From positions 537,470 through 601,469 of the forward strand of contig NZ_JNKF01000012.1 of the NCBI RefSeq assembly GCF_000702825.1: a DNA stretch of 64,000 nt, read 5' to 3'. The notes under the pieces were generated by a model. That model was not told where the DNA came from. It saw nothing but the letters and a program-made list of their open reading frames with translations, and made no database searches. The translations under genes and the position numbers were made by a program. Below, piece by piece: positions 26,966 to 36,504 of this stretch. The stretch comes from Prevotella sp. P6B1. Lineage in GTDB: Bacteria; Bacteroidota; Bacteroidia; Bacteroidales; Bacteroidaceae. Position 1 is the stretch's first letter, and each line of letters starts with the position of its first letter.

Positions 26966-29086
26966 TTAAAGGGAAATAGTTATATCACGACCTGTTTTCC
27001 AAGGACTATACTTCACCTTGCCACCATACACATAACCGATTCTGATTTTTCGATCAATTGGTGACATCAAGCCATCCTTTTGACGGAGCGTAACCTTCAG
27101 GACATTCTTTTCCTTCACAGCTTTCATCTCAGTAAGGCGATATTGTCCTTTCTGATAGCCAAATCCATCGCCTTCATCCTCATACAGCTGTCCTTTTGCA
27201 AAGCCATTGCGGTCAACACATACCAAGAGAGTCAACGAATCAGTACGTATTTCTGCCGTGCTCTGAGCCAGATTTGCCAAAGGAATAATTGACCCCGGAC
27301 GCTGACGTAATTCTGCCTGATAGCTATCCGTATTTGCCTCAAGCGTCAGCTTTTGCCAGCTACCTCCATCGGGCTGTGCCACCTCTGTTGCCCACTGTGG
27401 ACGAACCATCAGGTCAGCGCCCAACAGGAATGCACGATCCTCCCTGCGAAGACTCAGATCCTTGGGATCATTCATAAACAACGGACGCATGACTGGCATA
27501 CCATTGATACTAGCCTCACGGAAACAGGTATAGATATAGGGCATCAACATATAGCGACGGTTAATCGCTGTGCGACATACATCCAGTACTTTTGGGGAAA
27601 AGGCCCATGGCTCTTGAGGTATCGTCCCCTTTGTGTTATGATTACGAACAAAGGGGAAATAGGCGCCTATAGCTGTCCACTGTGCCACTAACTCTGCATT
27701 AGAATTTTCACAGAATCCACCAATATCTGGTCCATTAAAAGGTTGTCCACTAAGGCCAAGCGTCAGCGACATAGGGATGCTTAGTTTCATGTGGTCGGGA
27801 GCAGACAGGTTGTCTCCTGTCCAAGTGGCTGCATAACGATGTCCACCTAAGAAGTTTGAACGTGACAGGATGAAAGGACGCTTCTGCGGATTAGCCAACA
27901 GCAGCCCCTGACGACTGGCACGTACCATGTTCAATCCGAACACGTTATGGAAACGCAGATGTGCCCCTGCGGTCACCCCCTCGCCCCCGTCGTGCTGATT
28001 ATCACGTGGCATCGTATTCTCTGGCATATCGAATACGGCAGGTTCGTTCATATCGTTCCAAACACCATCAACACCTTTAGCCATAAAGTCTTTATAAAGT
28101 GTAGCCCACCATGTACGGACTTCCGGACGGGTAAAATCGGGAAAGTGACAAGCACCAGGCCACACATTACCCTCAAAAGGTTTGCCGTTACGGTCTTTCA
28201 CCCAATAGTCACTGGCAGTCCCCTGGTCATCCACGAAATAGCCTTTCTCCACCTTGACACCCGGATCAATCATGTAAACCGTCTTGAAGTTGTTCTGATG
28301 AAGATAGTCGTTCAGTCTGTTGGGGTTGGCAAAACCATTGGGATCGAAGGTAAAGATACGATAACCATCCATATAATCTATATCCATCCATATCACATCT
28401 GAGGGGATACGATGACGACGAAGCTGGTCGGCTATCTCCATCACCTTATTATCTGGATAATAAGTATGTCGACACTGATGATAGCCAAGTGACCAAAGAG
28501 GAGGTAACGACATGTTGCCAGTCAAATTAACCAAAGCCTGCATCAACGCCTGCGGACTTTCACGTTCAATGACAAATACACGAAAAGCAGGGCCTTCGCT
28601 ATCAAAAGTCACTAAATGGTCTGCTGTTGTTATTTTCTGTCGCCAGGTATTATCGGCAATAATACCAAAGGCAGTACCATCCTTTCGGAGTCCCATAACC
28701 CAAGGATGACTCTGATAAAGATGAGAACCGCCATCGGTACCATAGGCTGGAGTATCGATATTCCATAATTCAATAGTACGACCGTTTCGACGCAATGGAC
28801 CTGTTACTTCACCTGTTCCATAGAAATCCACATCATCAGGCACAGAGATTGTCGCCTGACTACGACCGCCTTTTTCACTGAACTCAACATGTAATGGCCA
28901 ATTGGTAGTCAGTGGATTTACAGTGGCCGGTTCACGCTCGAAGATGGGAGAAGGTTGGTGCTGCTTGGCATCATAATGAGACGGGTAAAAAACGGCCACA
29001 CTATCATTGGTCATGAAGGCTGTCTGAGCCATTGCTGTGGATACAATGGCCAGACATCCAAAGAACAAACTGATTCTTTCAGTCAT
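26966..29086 (-). CDS. GH31 alpha-glucosidase
   Basis: A 706-residue secreted GH31 (signal TERISLFFGCLAIVSTAMAQ) of the classical alpha-glucosidase type. The N-terminal domain has DDVDFYGTGEVTGPLRRNG. The barrel has PSDVIWMDIDYMDGYRIFTFDP, nucleophile D345 in GVWNDMNEPAVF and acid/base D424 in AATWTGDN, with PFNGPDIGGF downstream. It lacks the LDWQQ motif of the other two GH31 genes here, so it is a different subgroup. Retaining alpha-1,4 or alpha-1,6 glucosidase activity on oligosaccharides is the family expectation. It ends in GRDITISL with no sorting-like tail. It lies 43 bp after the SusE/F-like gene and 21 bp before the GLUG protein. Confidence 0.93.
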   Translation of the reverse strand: MTERISLFFGCLAIVSTAMAQTAFMTNDSVAVFYPSHYDAKQHQPSPIFEREPATVNPLTTNWPLHVEFSEKGGRSQATISVPDDVDFYGTGEVTGPLRRNGRTIELWNIDTPAYGTDGGSHLYQSHPWVMGLRKDGTAFGIIADNTWRQKITTADHLVTFDSEGPAFRVFVIERESPQALMQALVNLTGNMSLPPLWSLGYHQCRHTYYPDNKVMEIADQLRRHRIPSDVIWMDIDYMDGYRIFTFDPNGFANPNRLNDYLHQNNFKTVYMIDPGVKVEKGYFVDDQGTASDYWVKDRNGKPFEGNVWPGACHFPDFTRPEVRTWWATLYKDFMAKGVDGVWNDMNEPAVFDMPENTMPRDNQHDGGEGVTAGAHLRFHNVFGLNMVRASRQGLLLANPQKRPFILSRSNFLGGHRYAATWTGDNLSAPDHMKLSIPMSLTLGLSGQPFNGPDIGGFCENSNAELVAQWTAIGAYFPFVRNHNTKGTIPQEPWAFSPKVLDVCRTAINRRYMLMPYIYTCFREASINGMPVMRPLFMNDPKDLSLRREDRAFLLGADLMVRPQWATEVAQPDGGSWQKLTLEANTDSYQAELRQRPGSIIPLANLAQSTAEIRTDSLTLLVCVDRNGFAKGQLYEDEGDGFGYQKGQYRLTEMKAVKEKNVLKVTLRQKDGLMSPIDRKIRIGYVYGGKVKYSPWKTGRDITISL

Positions 29087-29129
29087 ACTTCCTAATAATT
29101 AACTAAATACGAATAATGTTTCAAATACT

Positions 29130-29855
29130 TTATTTCACCAGTTTAGCTTCTATAGTTTCATTGAACAGATCGACCTTGATACGATAACGTCCATCATGCG
29201 AAAGCGTCCATTTCGTATCAGGACCTCCTGTACGGAAACGCGCATCCTTTAAGATATCGGTTCCCTGCACATAAGGATGAATCGATTTGGGATGCCAACG
29301 ATCCTGCCCTTGGAACTTGAAACTACCAGGTTCCTCTACCTCAGGATGTTGTTTCAAATCTCCCTCCCAGGTCCATACACAAGGATTGTCCATGCTCTGC
29401 TTCATCAGCAGCATATGTCCTTCAGCCTTCCAGCCCACCTCAGTAGCACCGCCTGCTAAGAACAACTCACCCCATGGTTGGAACAATTCACCACGCAACT
29501 GCTTTTTTTCCGTATCAATATGGAAACGGTAACGATCTTCACTCACAACAACCTGCCAAGTTGCATTCTTCACATCAACTGATTCGCTGTATCCTATTCC
29601 TTTGTTAACGATATTGGCATCAAGCTGATTCGGAGCCAGATAACAGGCTCCCTTACGCATCTTCTTTGCAGTCGAAATACGTAGTTCACCAGCTTGCAGT
29701 CGTCCAGCATATTTAAAATCGTTATCACTTACTTTTATTAACTTCTGAGTACCACCAGGAACAGCAGAACCTGTAATCCATAGTTCCTGATACTGCTGGG
29801 CAAACATGTTCATACATGTAATCAGACCCACAATCATCATGCATATCTTTTTCAT
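29130..29855 (-). CDS. SusE/SusF-like glycan-binding protein, no tail
   Basis: A 241-residue protein with a signal peptide (KKICMMIVGLITCMNMFAQQ) lacking a lipobox. It carries two SusE/F-type modules: YQELWITGSAVPGGTQKL and GWKAEGHMLL...CVWTWEGDLKQHPEVEEPGSFKFQG. It is paralogous to the protein at 20708-21634 in every block (SAVPxG, INKGI/VNKGI, WExDL, GRFKLEG/GSFKFQG), but stops at AKLVK without the C-terminal tail. It follows the tail-less GH31 by 10 bp, so the arrangement repeats the second GH31/SusF pair. A binding role for the products of these GH31 enzymes is inferred. Confidence 0.8.
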   Translation of the reverse strand: MKKICMMIVGLITCMNMFAQQYQELWITGSAVPGGTQKLIKVSDNDFKYAGRLQAGELRISTAKKMRKGACYLAPNQLDANIVNKGIGYSESVDVKNATWQVVVSEDRYRFHIDTEKKQLRGELFQPWGELFLAGGATEVGWKAEGHMLLMKQSMDNPCVWTWEGDLKQHPEVEEPGSFKFQGQDRWHPKSIHPYVQGTDILKDARFRTGGPDTKWTLSHDGRYRIKVDLFNETIEAKLVK

Positions 29856-29865
29856 ACTGCTATCA

Positions 29866-32115
29866 TTATTTAATTGTCACCGTTGTTTTCTTCTGGCACA
29901 ATGTGCGAGGTATATTCACCGTCAGCACACGACTCTTCTCCTGATAGTTCCAAGAAGCGCTATCTATCTGGCGTCCGTCAATGCTCACAGCAGAAGGACG
30001 ATTGACAGAAAGGAACTCTACCGTATAGGAACGAGCCTCTGGCATACCTGGGAAATTGCCTACACGTGGATGGATAATCAACGAGTTCCCCTCATGGCTG
30101 ATGGTGGTAGTTGTATAAGCCCCCATCTTGTACCCTTCGGTATCGCCCTCATCCTCGTAAAGTGAAGTCTGGCCGTTACCACCAGGAATCACCTTCAATA
30201 TCAAACGGTCAGGACGAGTATTTAGATTCATCATAGGAGGATTATTCACGATGACGCTACCTGCACGGAAGAAGTAAGGAATCTCTTCCATAGCATAGCG
30301 ATCGGTAAAAATACGATTACCAGTCACCACCTTATTTCTACAAACATCGAACCAGCGTCCCTCAGGTAACCAAATACGACGAGGAGTCATGCCGTCGTTC
30401 TCTGGCTTAGTTACCACAGGAGCAACCAGGATATCGTCACCAAACATATACTCATCCTCAAACAGATAGGCATTGTTTGCTTCTGGCCACTCATAGTACA
30501 GAGGACGACACAAGCTGACACCAGTATCGTAAGCCTGACGGGCTGCAGTATAGATATAAGGCATTAATGCATAGCGCAACTTCACGGTCTCAAGCAGTGA
30601 AGGAAAATTCTCGTACTTCCAGATACGGCGCTCAATACCTTCCCAGTTAGTGGCATGTGTACGGAAAACTGGTGTGAACACACCAAACTGCATCCAACGC
30701 AGATAAATTTCCGGATCATTACCGCCCGTCTGCTGGTGTCCGCCTAAGTCATGCCCCCAATAGCCGAAGCCGACATTTGATGCAGTAGCGGTAAAATATG
30801 GTTGCCAAGCCAGTGTGCCATAGGTTGTGAAAGAGTCACCAGAGAAACCTATAGGATAACGATGGCTACCTAATCCACCCCAGCGATGGAAAATCAGTGG
30901 ACGACGATCAGGACGATTCAAACGCATATCATTATAGAATACATGATTGCACCAGAAAGTCTCGCCCAAACCATCTACATACTTGCTAGTAAGGTTCTGT
31001 TGCCAGTCAAGCCACCAGAAGTCAACACCTTGGCGCTCACGAGCACGGATGATGTTTTTAAACATATGGTGGTAGAATCGTCCGTCACTTAGATTCCAAG
31101 GAACTACCTTGGTCTGCTTGTCCAGTCCCATATCTACACGAAGACTATCGAAGTAATCCTCATCATCATCCACACCATCAGCAGGGTGGAGATTCAGTGA
31201 CACCTTTAAACCATTCTGATGCATCCAGTCTATCAATCCCTCTGGATCGGGTATGGCTGTACGGTCCCAAGTCCAACCAGTCCACCCCTCTGTATGCCAA
31301 TCCATATCAAAGATCATCACATCCATGGGGATATGGAATCGTTTTACATCATTGACAATCTCCATGAATTCGTCAGAAGTATAACGCTGATATTTGCTAT
31401 ACCAATAACCAAGTACAAAGAGAGGAGGCATTGGCTGGCGTCCAGCCACCTTCACATAATCGCCCAAAGCTTTCTTGTACTGATGACCATAACCTAAGAA
31501 GTACCAATCGATAGCCTGCTTATCCACAGGTTCAGCCACCCAGTCAATACCATCTACCTGTTTATCAAAAACGAAAGTGGTTGATCCATCACCACGACGG
31601 GTCAATGGTGACTCGTCAATGATACTCCAACCTGCTCGCGACAACAATCCGTTCTCCAATTCCTGACGTTTATTGTCACCTATTTGTCCGTCAAGGGTAC
31701 GGGTTGTTCCCTTCAGGTTAAGTGCGTCATCCTTACCAGGATACCACAACACCTGACGTCCATTTAGATTGAAACTAATATTCAGCACGTCAGCAGAAGG
31801 ATGACGACCATCAATGACACCACCTATCTTATATTTAAGAGTAAGAGCTGATGTTTTAATCTCCAGATAACCATCCTTCTTTTCAGTTGTAAACTCAGGA
31901 ACTGGCAGACGACGATTAACAACTGCGAAGGTAGCCCGATCTTCAAAAAGAGCACGATCGCTATACTGAATACGAATCATCTCTGGAGTTAACACTGTAA
32001 AGCGTGCCTTGCCTGACCTAACAACGGCATCTGGGTGCGCCATTGGATTCAGATTCTGAGCCCACACCGGGTTCAGACCAAACAGAACAAGTAAAAAAGC
32101 AAAAATACGTTTCAT
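29866..32115 (-). CDS. GH31 alpha-glycosidase, first gene of the eight-gene unit
   Basis: A 749-residue secreted GH31 (signal KRIFAFLLVLFGLNPVWAQ). It has the same architecture as the 804-residue paralogue, with nucleophile D370 in DFWWLDWQQN, acid/base D427 in YPIGFSGDS and the same FHRWGGLGSHRYPIGF block, but no C-terminal tail (it ends LCQKKTTVTIK). It starts an eight-gene run with gaps of 3-43 bp to GH38 at 15152. The promoter upstream carries the shared operator array. Substrate cannot be fixed from sequence; the LDWQQ subgroup is found in PULs for branched glycans. Confidence 0.92.
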   Translation of the reverse strand: MKRIFAFLLVLFGLNPVWAQNLNPMAHPDAVVRSGKARFTVLTPEMIRIQYSDRALFEDRATFAVVNRRLPVPEFTTEKKDGYLEIKTSALTLKYKIGGVIDGRHPSADVLNISFNLNGRQVLWYPGKDDALNLKGTTRTLDGQIGDNKRQELENGLLSRAGWSIIDESPLTRRGDGSTTFVFDKQVDGIDWVAEPVDKQAIDWYFLGYGHQYKKALGDYVKVAGRQPMPPLFVLGYWYSKYQRYTSDEFMEIVNDVKRFHIPMDVMIFDMDWHTEGWTGWTWDRTAIPDPEGLIDWMHQNGLKVSLNLHPADGVDDDEDYFDSLRVDMGLDKQTKVVPWNLSDGRFYHHMFKNIIRARERQGVDFWWLDWQQNLTSKYVDGLGETFWCNHVFYNDMRLNRPDRRPLIFHRWGGLGSHRYPIGFSGDSFTTYGTLAWQPYFTATASNVGFGYWGHDLGGHQQTGGNDPEIYLRWMQFGVFTPVFRTHATNWEGIERRIWKYENFPSLLETVKLRYALMPYIYTAARQAYDTGVSLCRPLYYEWPEANNAYLFEDEYMFGDDILVAPVVTKPENDGMTPRRIWLPEGRWFDVCRNKVVTGNRIFTDRYAMEEIPYFFRAGSVIVNNPPMMNLNTRPDRLILKVIPGGNGQTSLYEDEGDTEGYKMGAYTTTTISHEGNSLIIHPRVGNFPGMPEARSYTVEFLSVNRPSAVSIDGRQIDSASWNYQEKSRVLTVNIPRTLCQKKTTVTIK

Positions 32116-32146
32116 ATTAAAATAGTTATTCTTAAATTTTCTCGGA

Positions 32147-32283
32147 CAAAGGTACGGTTAATCACGCATTTAACGAAGAAAGTAAGTAAAAGTATAATCA
32201 ATATCATCTTATACAAAAAGGAAGTAGCTGATAATCAACCACTTCCTTTTTGCCAGATTGTCTGTTTGTATAATAGAAATATA
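32147..32283 (-). promoter_or_regulatory. Promoter and operator array of the GH31-to-GH38 operon
   Basis: On the complement the -7 box TACCTTTG lies at 32147-32154. No TTTG is present about 20 bp before it, suggesting activator dependence. Upstream are GTATAA at 32192-32197, opposed TTATAC at 32209-32214, TGATAATCAA at 32229-32238 and TTTGTATAATAGAAATATA at 32265-32283. GTATAA lies at the same 45-bp offset as at the promoters near 41614 and 45538. The TGATAATCAA copy sits in the loop of the regulator gene's terminator. Confidence 0.75.
32214..32252 (-). terminator. Terminator of the SusR-like regulator gene
   Basis: A 12-bp inverted repeat (CAAAAAGGAAGT at 32214-32225, complement at 32241-32252), with A/T runs on both sides and a 15-base loop. 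It lies about 45 bp past the regulator stop at 32298. The T-rich side follows the stem on the - strand. The loop contains part of the shared operator motif. Confidence 0.75.
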
Positions 32284-32297
32284 TATCAGACAACCCG

Positions 32298-33899
32298 CTA
32301 TATTTCCATAATCACACTCTCAAACTGCTCATTATCAATCAACGAACGGTTTTTTATTCTTGTTTTATAAGTATTAACTGTATGAACGGAGTAATCCAAG
32401 AACTTGGCAATTCTTTCACTTTCATTGATACCCAAACGTATAAGTGCAAAAATACGCATCTCAGAAGTCAAAGAATGCTTATTAGGGGGCATTTTGCGTT
32501 CGCTTTCCTCAAACAAAGCATTGTAGCGTTCCACAAAATCGGGGAATAGCTTTAAGAATGTCTGATCAAATGCTTCATACATATTCTCACGTTCACTATT
32601 GAGATTCGATAACTTCATCATCGAACGCAGATCTTCATACTGTCGGGCAGCAATCTTACGATCAATTGCCATATAGAGTTTCTCCAATTTGGTGATAAAC
32701 TCAGCATTTGTATAGAATGAACGGCCTATATAGGCGTTCTTAATTTTTGCGTCTTCCTGTAGTTGCAGATTACTACGTTTCAACTGTTCCAACTGTCCGG
32801 CAATCGTCTCTCTGGCTTCAGTCAGTTTCTGATTCTTCCTACGAATTGTCCTGTAACTCCACAAACAAGCCAATAACAAAATGATAAACAGGCCCGATAC
32901 CACAAAAAGCCAGTTACGCTGACCACGCATCATATCATAACGATCTTGCTCAATAATGGGAAGGATATCGTTGATTTCCACCTTTCTTAGTCTCGTACCA
33001 TAGAAGTTCACATCTTCCAAGGCCTGATGTACATAGATACTGGCTCGTTCATGTTCCCCCTTCTTGAATATCAAACGCGACAAATGATAAAGGGCAGTAA
33101 TTTCGCGGGTAGCCGTTTCATTATCGGCAATAGCAGACTGAGCAAAATAAACAATCGCCTTATCCTCATGTTCAAGCCAAATATGTGCCCATGCCATCTC
33201 TGCCATGGTCTTAGCACGCAGATGCAGATCATTGCCACAACCATTCAACACATTCTCAAAAGATGCGAGTGCTTTTTGATACTCATGGTCACGCATCTGC
33301 CGGGAACCGGTAACAGACCACCATATGCAGGAATTTGAAGGGACCACCTGTTTCACAGAGTCCAGATAGGCATTGCTCCACGTGATATACTTTGTATAGA
33401 AGGGATCTTCCTTCACATAATCAGCCATGCTACGCCATAACTGACTATTAATTTCGTAGTAGTCCTTCAATAAACCACTACTTAACTGTGTTTTATCAAT
33501 GGTCTTGATAATATCAAGCGACTCACTCAATATTCCGGCCGAAATCAGGGAGAATGCAATAGCTAACTTTGCCTGGGCTATTTCTTGGTCCTGATGTTGA
33601 CGGGTAGCAATGTCTAAACAAACATAGGCGTAGTGCCTTGCCGAATCATAGCGATAACTTTTATATTCATCGAATAAGGCATATGTCTGCGCAAACTCAC
33701 GCCCCTCTGCTTGGGCTTTCGCCATACCATCCTTTAGGTTCTGAATACGATCAATACGCTGTTTTTCAAAATAACTGCGCTTGGCAAGACTGGCATCAAG
33801 TTTATCAAGCCAGTCAGCAGTCGTTTTATCTAATGAGGCATGGACAGGCAAAACAAACAATACCAATACACATATTAGTATACGATTTTTAATTTTCAT
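32298..33899 (-). CDS. SusR-like TPR/HTH membrane regulator (DUF6377-type)
   Basis: A 533-residue protein with a signal (KIKNRILICVLVLFVLPVHAS), a periplasmic TPR-like region to about residue 325, and one transmembrane helix (WLFVVSGLFIILLLACLW, about 333-350). A coiled-coil linker (RRKNQKLTEARETIAGQLEQL) leads to a C-terminal helix-turn-helix (EMRIFALIRLGINESERIAKFLDYSVHTVNTYKTRIKN). SusR of Bacteroides thetaiotaomicron is a membrane regulator of this general design that activates the sus genes. This protein lies inside the locus and has its own promoter and terminator. It is the best candidate for the factor binding the GTATAA/TGATAATCA array at three promoters; that link is inference. Confidence 0.85.
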   Translation of the reverse strand: MKIKNRILICVLVLFVLPVHASLDKTTADWLDKLDASLAKRSYFEKQRIDRIQNLKDGMAKAQAEGREFAQTYALFDEYKSYRYDSARHYAYVCLDIATRQHQDQEIAQAKLAIAFSLISAGILSESLDIIKTIDKTQLSSGLLKDYYEINSQLWRSMADYVKEDPFYTKYITWSNAYLDSVKQVVPSNSCIWWSVTGSRQMRDHEYQKALASFENVLNGCGNDLHLRAKTMAEMAWAHIWLEHEDKAIVYFAQSAIADNETATREITALYHLSRLIFKKGEHERASIYVHQALEDVNFYGTRLRKVEINDILPIIEQDRYDMMRGQRNWLFVVSGLFIILLLACLWSYRTIRRKNQKLTEARETIAGQLEQLKRSNLQLQEDAKIKNAYIGRSFYTNAEFITKLEKLYMAIDRKIAARQYEDLRSMMKLSNLNSERENMYEAFDQTFLKLFPDFVERYNALFEESERKMPPNKHSLTSEMRIFALIRLGINESERIAKFLDYSVHTVNTYKTRIKNRSLIDNEQFESVIMEI

Positions 33900-33926
33900 T
33901 TAGTCAGTACTTTCGTTAATTGCAGC

Positions 33927-33934
33927 CAAAGTTA
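33927..33934 (-). promoter_or_regulatory. -7 box of the SusR-like regulator gene
   Basis: The complement reads TAACTTTG 28 bp before the ATG at 33899. No GTATAA/TGATAATCA array is present, so this gene appears to be outside the shared operator set. Confidence 0.6.
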
Positions 33935-34000
33935 AAGATAAAAAACTAACAAAGCACTATGTCAATTCAAATTATAACAATTATTAACTCTGAAATAAAC

Positions 34001-34045
34001 CAATAGGCAATTAATGACTTGTTCAAAGTCACTAAGTGCCTATTG
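34001..34045 (-). terminator. Terminator of the SusC-SusD-SusE-GH43 operon
   Basis: Outer stem CAATAGGCA (34001-34009) pairs with TGCCTATTG (34037-34045), and an inner stem ATGACTT/AAGTCA closes on a GTTC loop. It begins about 20 bp past the GH43 stop. On the - strand a TTGGTTTATTT tract follows. Confidence 0.65.
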
Positions 34046-34063
34046 ACATGCTAACAGCACGAG

Positions 34064-35317
34064 TCACAACTTCATCAGTTTCTCAACCTTGACACCAGTT
34101 TTTCCACTGAGTCTCACGAAATAAGGACCACTTGCAATATGACTTGTATCTATGATAGCAGTGCGACTTGCACTACCTCTTCCCATTGTCATACCATTCA
34201 TTTGTATAAGCTGCCAGCTAAATGCTTCATCAAAAGGAGCATCGACACGGATCAGCTGACGATTTTCTGTTGGCATAAAGATATAGTTATTATCTACCGT
34301 AACACTCTCTACGCCAGCAGCTTCACCAAAGAGTGGGACATCTGCTTCGGTAGATGGTTCCTGATTCTGAATATACGGCCAGCCATCAGATCCCCACTCC
34401 ACACGATCCAGATAAGTAACACGACCTGCATCCACATCACTGGCTTGAAAACCATGATAGAGGACCCAAGTCTGTCCAGCATCATCCTGCACAAACTCAG
34501 AGCAATGCCCCGGGCCATATACTTCTGGACTCTTGCCAAGCAACATAGAGAAGTTGTCACCGATAGCTGAACGTCCGTTACGGTCAACATAAGGTCCAAA
34601 GAGGTTACGCGAACGAGCGACAACCATACGATAGGTACTGTTAGCGCCTTCGCAACAAGAACCAGCAGAGCCAATCAGATAATAATAACCATTATGCTTG
34701 ACAATCATGGTGGCCTCTATCAGACCGCCTGCAATCTTTTTTGGAACACATCCTTCTTTTACAGCCAGTCCGTCCTCAGTCAATTCCACGCCATAGATAT
34801 CGTGGAATGATCCCCAGAAGAGGTAATTATGACCATCATCCTGAATAAAGAAAGGATCGATACAGTTTTCTATACCAACCTCACTTGAAATAAACAGTTT
34901 ATGAGCATCATGAAATCCGCCATTAGGGCGATCACTGACTGCCACACCAATACCACACTCCCAAGTTTTCCCCCATTCCGATTTTGAGTAGTAGAGCACG
35001 TATTGACCACCAACATAATTGATATCCGGTGCCCAGATACCTCCTCCAGGACAGTAGTCCATCGGACGAGTCCTATCGTTGAAAGCTGTGCCGACAAAAC
35101 GCCAATTCACAAGGTCCTTCGAACGATAGATAGGTACATTATGCGTATCCTCGGTAGCATACAGGTAGAAGAAACCATCAGCAGCCTTGATAACTGTAGG
35201 ATCAGGCAAGCTGTAATTGATTACAGGATTCTGATAAGTCTTTGAGCCATCACCGGCGTATGCGCCAGAAAAGGCGCATACAGCCAGGATCAAGCAAAGA
35301 AACGGTTTAATTATCAT
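34064..35317 (-). CDS. GH43-family glycosidase with C-terminal sorting-like tail
   Basis: A 417-residue secreted enzyme (signal IIKPFLCLILAVCAFSGAYA). The GH43 five-bladed propeller shows its three acids: D39 in YSLPDPTVIK, D154 in ENCIDPFFIQDD and E201 in GGLIEATMIVK. GH43 enzymes are inverting arabinofuranosidases, xylosidases, arabinanases or galactosidases. The last 30 residues (TSHIASGPYFVRLSGKTGVKVEKLMKL) resemble a Por-secretion-type tail. It is the last gene of the SusC operon, 18 bp after SusE, and is followed by a hairpin terminator. Confidence 0.9.
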   Translation of the reverse strand: MIIKPFLCLILAVCAFSGAYAGDGSKTYQNPVINYSLPDPTVIKAADGFFYLYATEDTHNVPIYRSKDLVNWRFVGTAFNDRTRPMDYCPGGGIWAPDINYVGGQYVLYYSKSEWGKTWECGIGVAVSDRPNGGFHDAHKLFISSEVGIENCIDPFFIQDDGHNYLFWGSFHDIYGVELTEDGLAVKEGCVPKKIAGGLIEATMIVKHNGYYYLIGSAGSCCEGANSTYRMVVARSRNLFGPYVDRNGRSAIGDNFSMLLGKSPEVYGPGHCSEFVQDDAGQTWVLYHGFQASDVDAGRVTYLDRVEWGSDGWPYIQNQEPSTEADVPLFGEAAGVESVTVDNNYIFMPTENRQLIRVDAPFDEAFSWQLIQMNGMTMGRGSASRTAIIDTSHIASGPYFVRLSGKTGVKVEKLMKL

Positions 35318-35335
35318 ACTATATTTGCAATTAAC

Positions 35336-36478
35336 TTAATTTGCTGGTTCAAACTTGGTCCACATATCTGTGGCAAGCAGGCAAAGTGTGAAAGTGTATC
35401 GACCACTCACAGATGGTACCCACTTCACATCACCGCCATTATCCTGATAACGGAATGTTGACAAACGGTGATCAGTCAAAGGATCGGCATTCATCTCCGG
35501 TGCGAAGAAGAAGGGGTCGCCCCAGCCTCCACCGACACCGATTTTGAGCTCACCGCCAGCGATGAAGTCACCTGTCCATGCGTAGTAATAGGGCTCACGT
35601 GCCGTACCAACCATCTCCAGTCGTCCGTTGGTGGTATTGGTATTCCAACCTACAGAGCAGCCATTACCGCAGATCCATATTTGACCTGGTGTGGGCAACT
35701 GTACGATGTCTAATACACGGCAGTCGTTGAAGCCTGTATTGGTGTCCACGATGACCGTACGCTTACCAATGCCATCGAAACGGAAATCACGGATCGTACC
35801 ATCAGTGAAGTACTCCATCTGTTCTGCATCACCGCCATCAGCCATACCATAAGCAGGATAATCCGCATCGATGGTTGTAGCAAAGTGGAAATTACAAGGC
35901 GACATATCAAGCGTAGCCTCATAGATACCTGTACCTAACTGACGCTGTTCCAGACGCTGTGACACCTTCTGTCCGCCATCAGTGGTCATATGCATATAGA
36001 TATAGGGTGGATATTTCTCATAACCAGTCACGGTGAACTCTACAGTTGAAACCTCTGGCTTTACATAATGCTGCTCATTGTGCACAACAGACAGCAGCTG
36101 AGCCGTCACCTTCAGTGCCTGTCCAGGCAGCGTCCACTTAGAGAGCATCGTATTCAGCTCGTCGTGTGTGATCGAGTACGTGAGATTGGTACCCAGATCG
36201 ATATAGTCTGATTTGCTATCCTTCTGAGTAGAGGGATAAAGACACATCTTATAGGTCACCTCATCTGTAGCAGAGAGAGGACTTGACGCAGCATCCCACG
36301 TAAAGGTTACGGCCGCCTGATCAGCGATGCCCTTATTGAGCACGATTTCCTCCACAGAGCTCTTGATATGCATTTCATCGGGATAGGTCTCCAGGCTAAA
36401 ATACTCTGGATCCTTATTACATGACCCCAGCAGCAAGCCCATGCACAAGGCACTGAAGGTCCATATATACTTCTTCAT
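35336..36478 (-). CDS. SusE-family outer-membrane lipoprotein
   Basis: The frame opens at 36505, overlapping the susD stop by 1 bp, but the ATG at 36478 follows AAAGGAAAATATT and begins a lipoprotein signal (KKYIWTFSALCMGLLLGSC), so 36478 is chosen (380 residues). The N-terminal part is an Ig-like SusE domain (VTFTWDAASSPLSATDEVTYKM), followed by two binding-type modules (YIYMHMTTDGGQ, GQIWICGNGCSVGWN, EPYYYAWTGDF). SusE proteins bind oligosaccharides at the surface beside SusC and SusD. It lies between susD and GH43 in one operon. Confidence 0.85.
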   Translation of the reverse strand: MKKYIWTFSALCMGLLLGSCNKDPEYFSLETYPDEMHIKSSVEEIVLNKGIADQAAVTFTWDAASSPLSATDEVTYKMCLYPSTQKDSKSDYIDLGTNLTYSITHDELNTMLSKWTLPGQALKVTAQLLSVVHNEQHYVKPEVSTVEFTVTGYEKYPPYIYMHMTTDGGQKVSQRLEQRQLGTGIYEATLDMSPCNFHFATTIDADYPAYGMADGGDAEQMEYFTDGTIRDFRFDGIGKRTVIVDTNTGFNDCRVLDIVQLPTPGQIWICGNGCSVGWNTNTTNGRLEMVGTAREPYYYAWTGDFIAGGELKIGVGGGWGDPFFFAPEMNADPLTDHRLSTFRYQDNGGDVKWVPSVSGRYTFTLCLLATDMWTKFEPAN

Positions 36479-36504
36479 AATATTTTCCTTTAAACTATTA
36501 ATCA

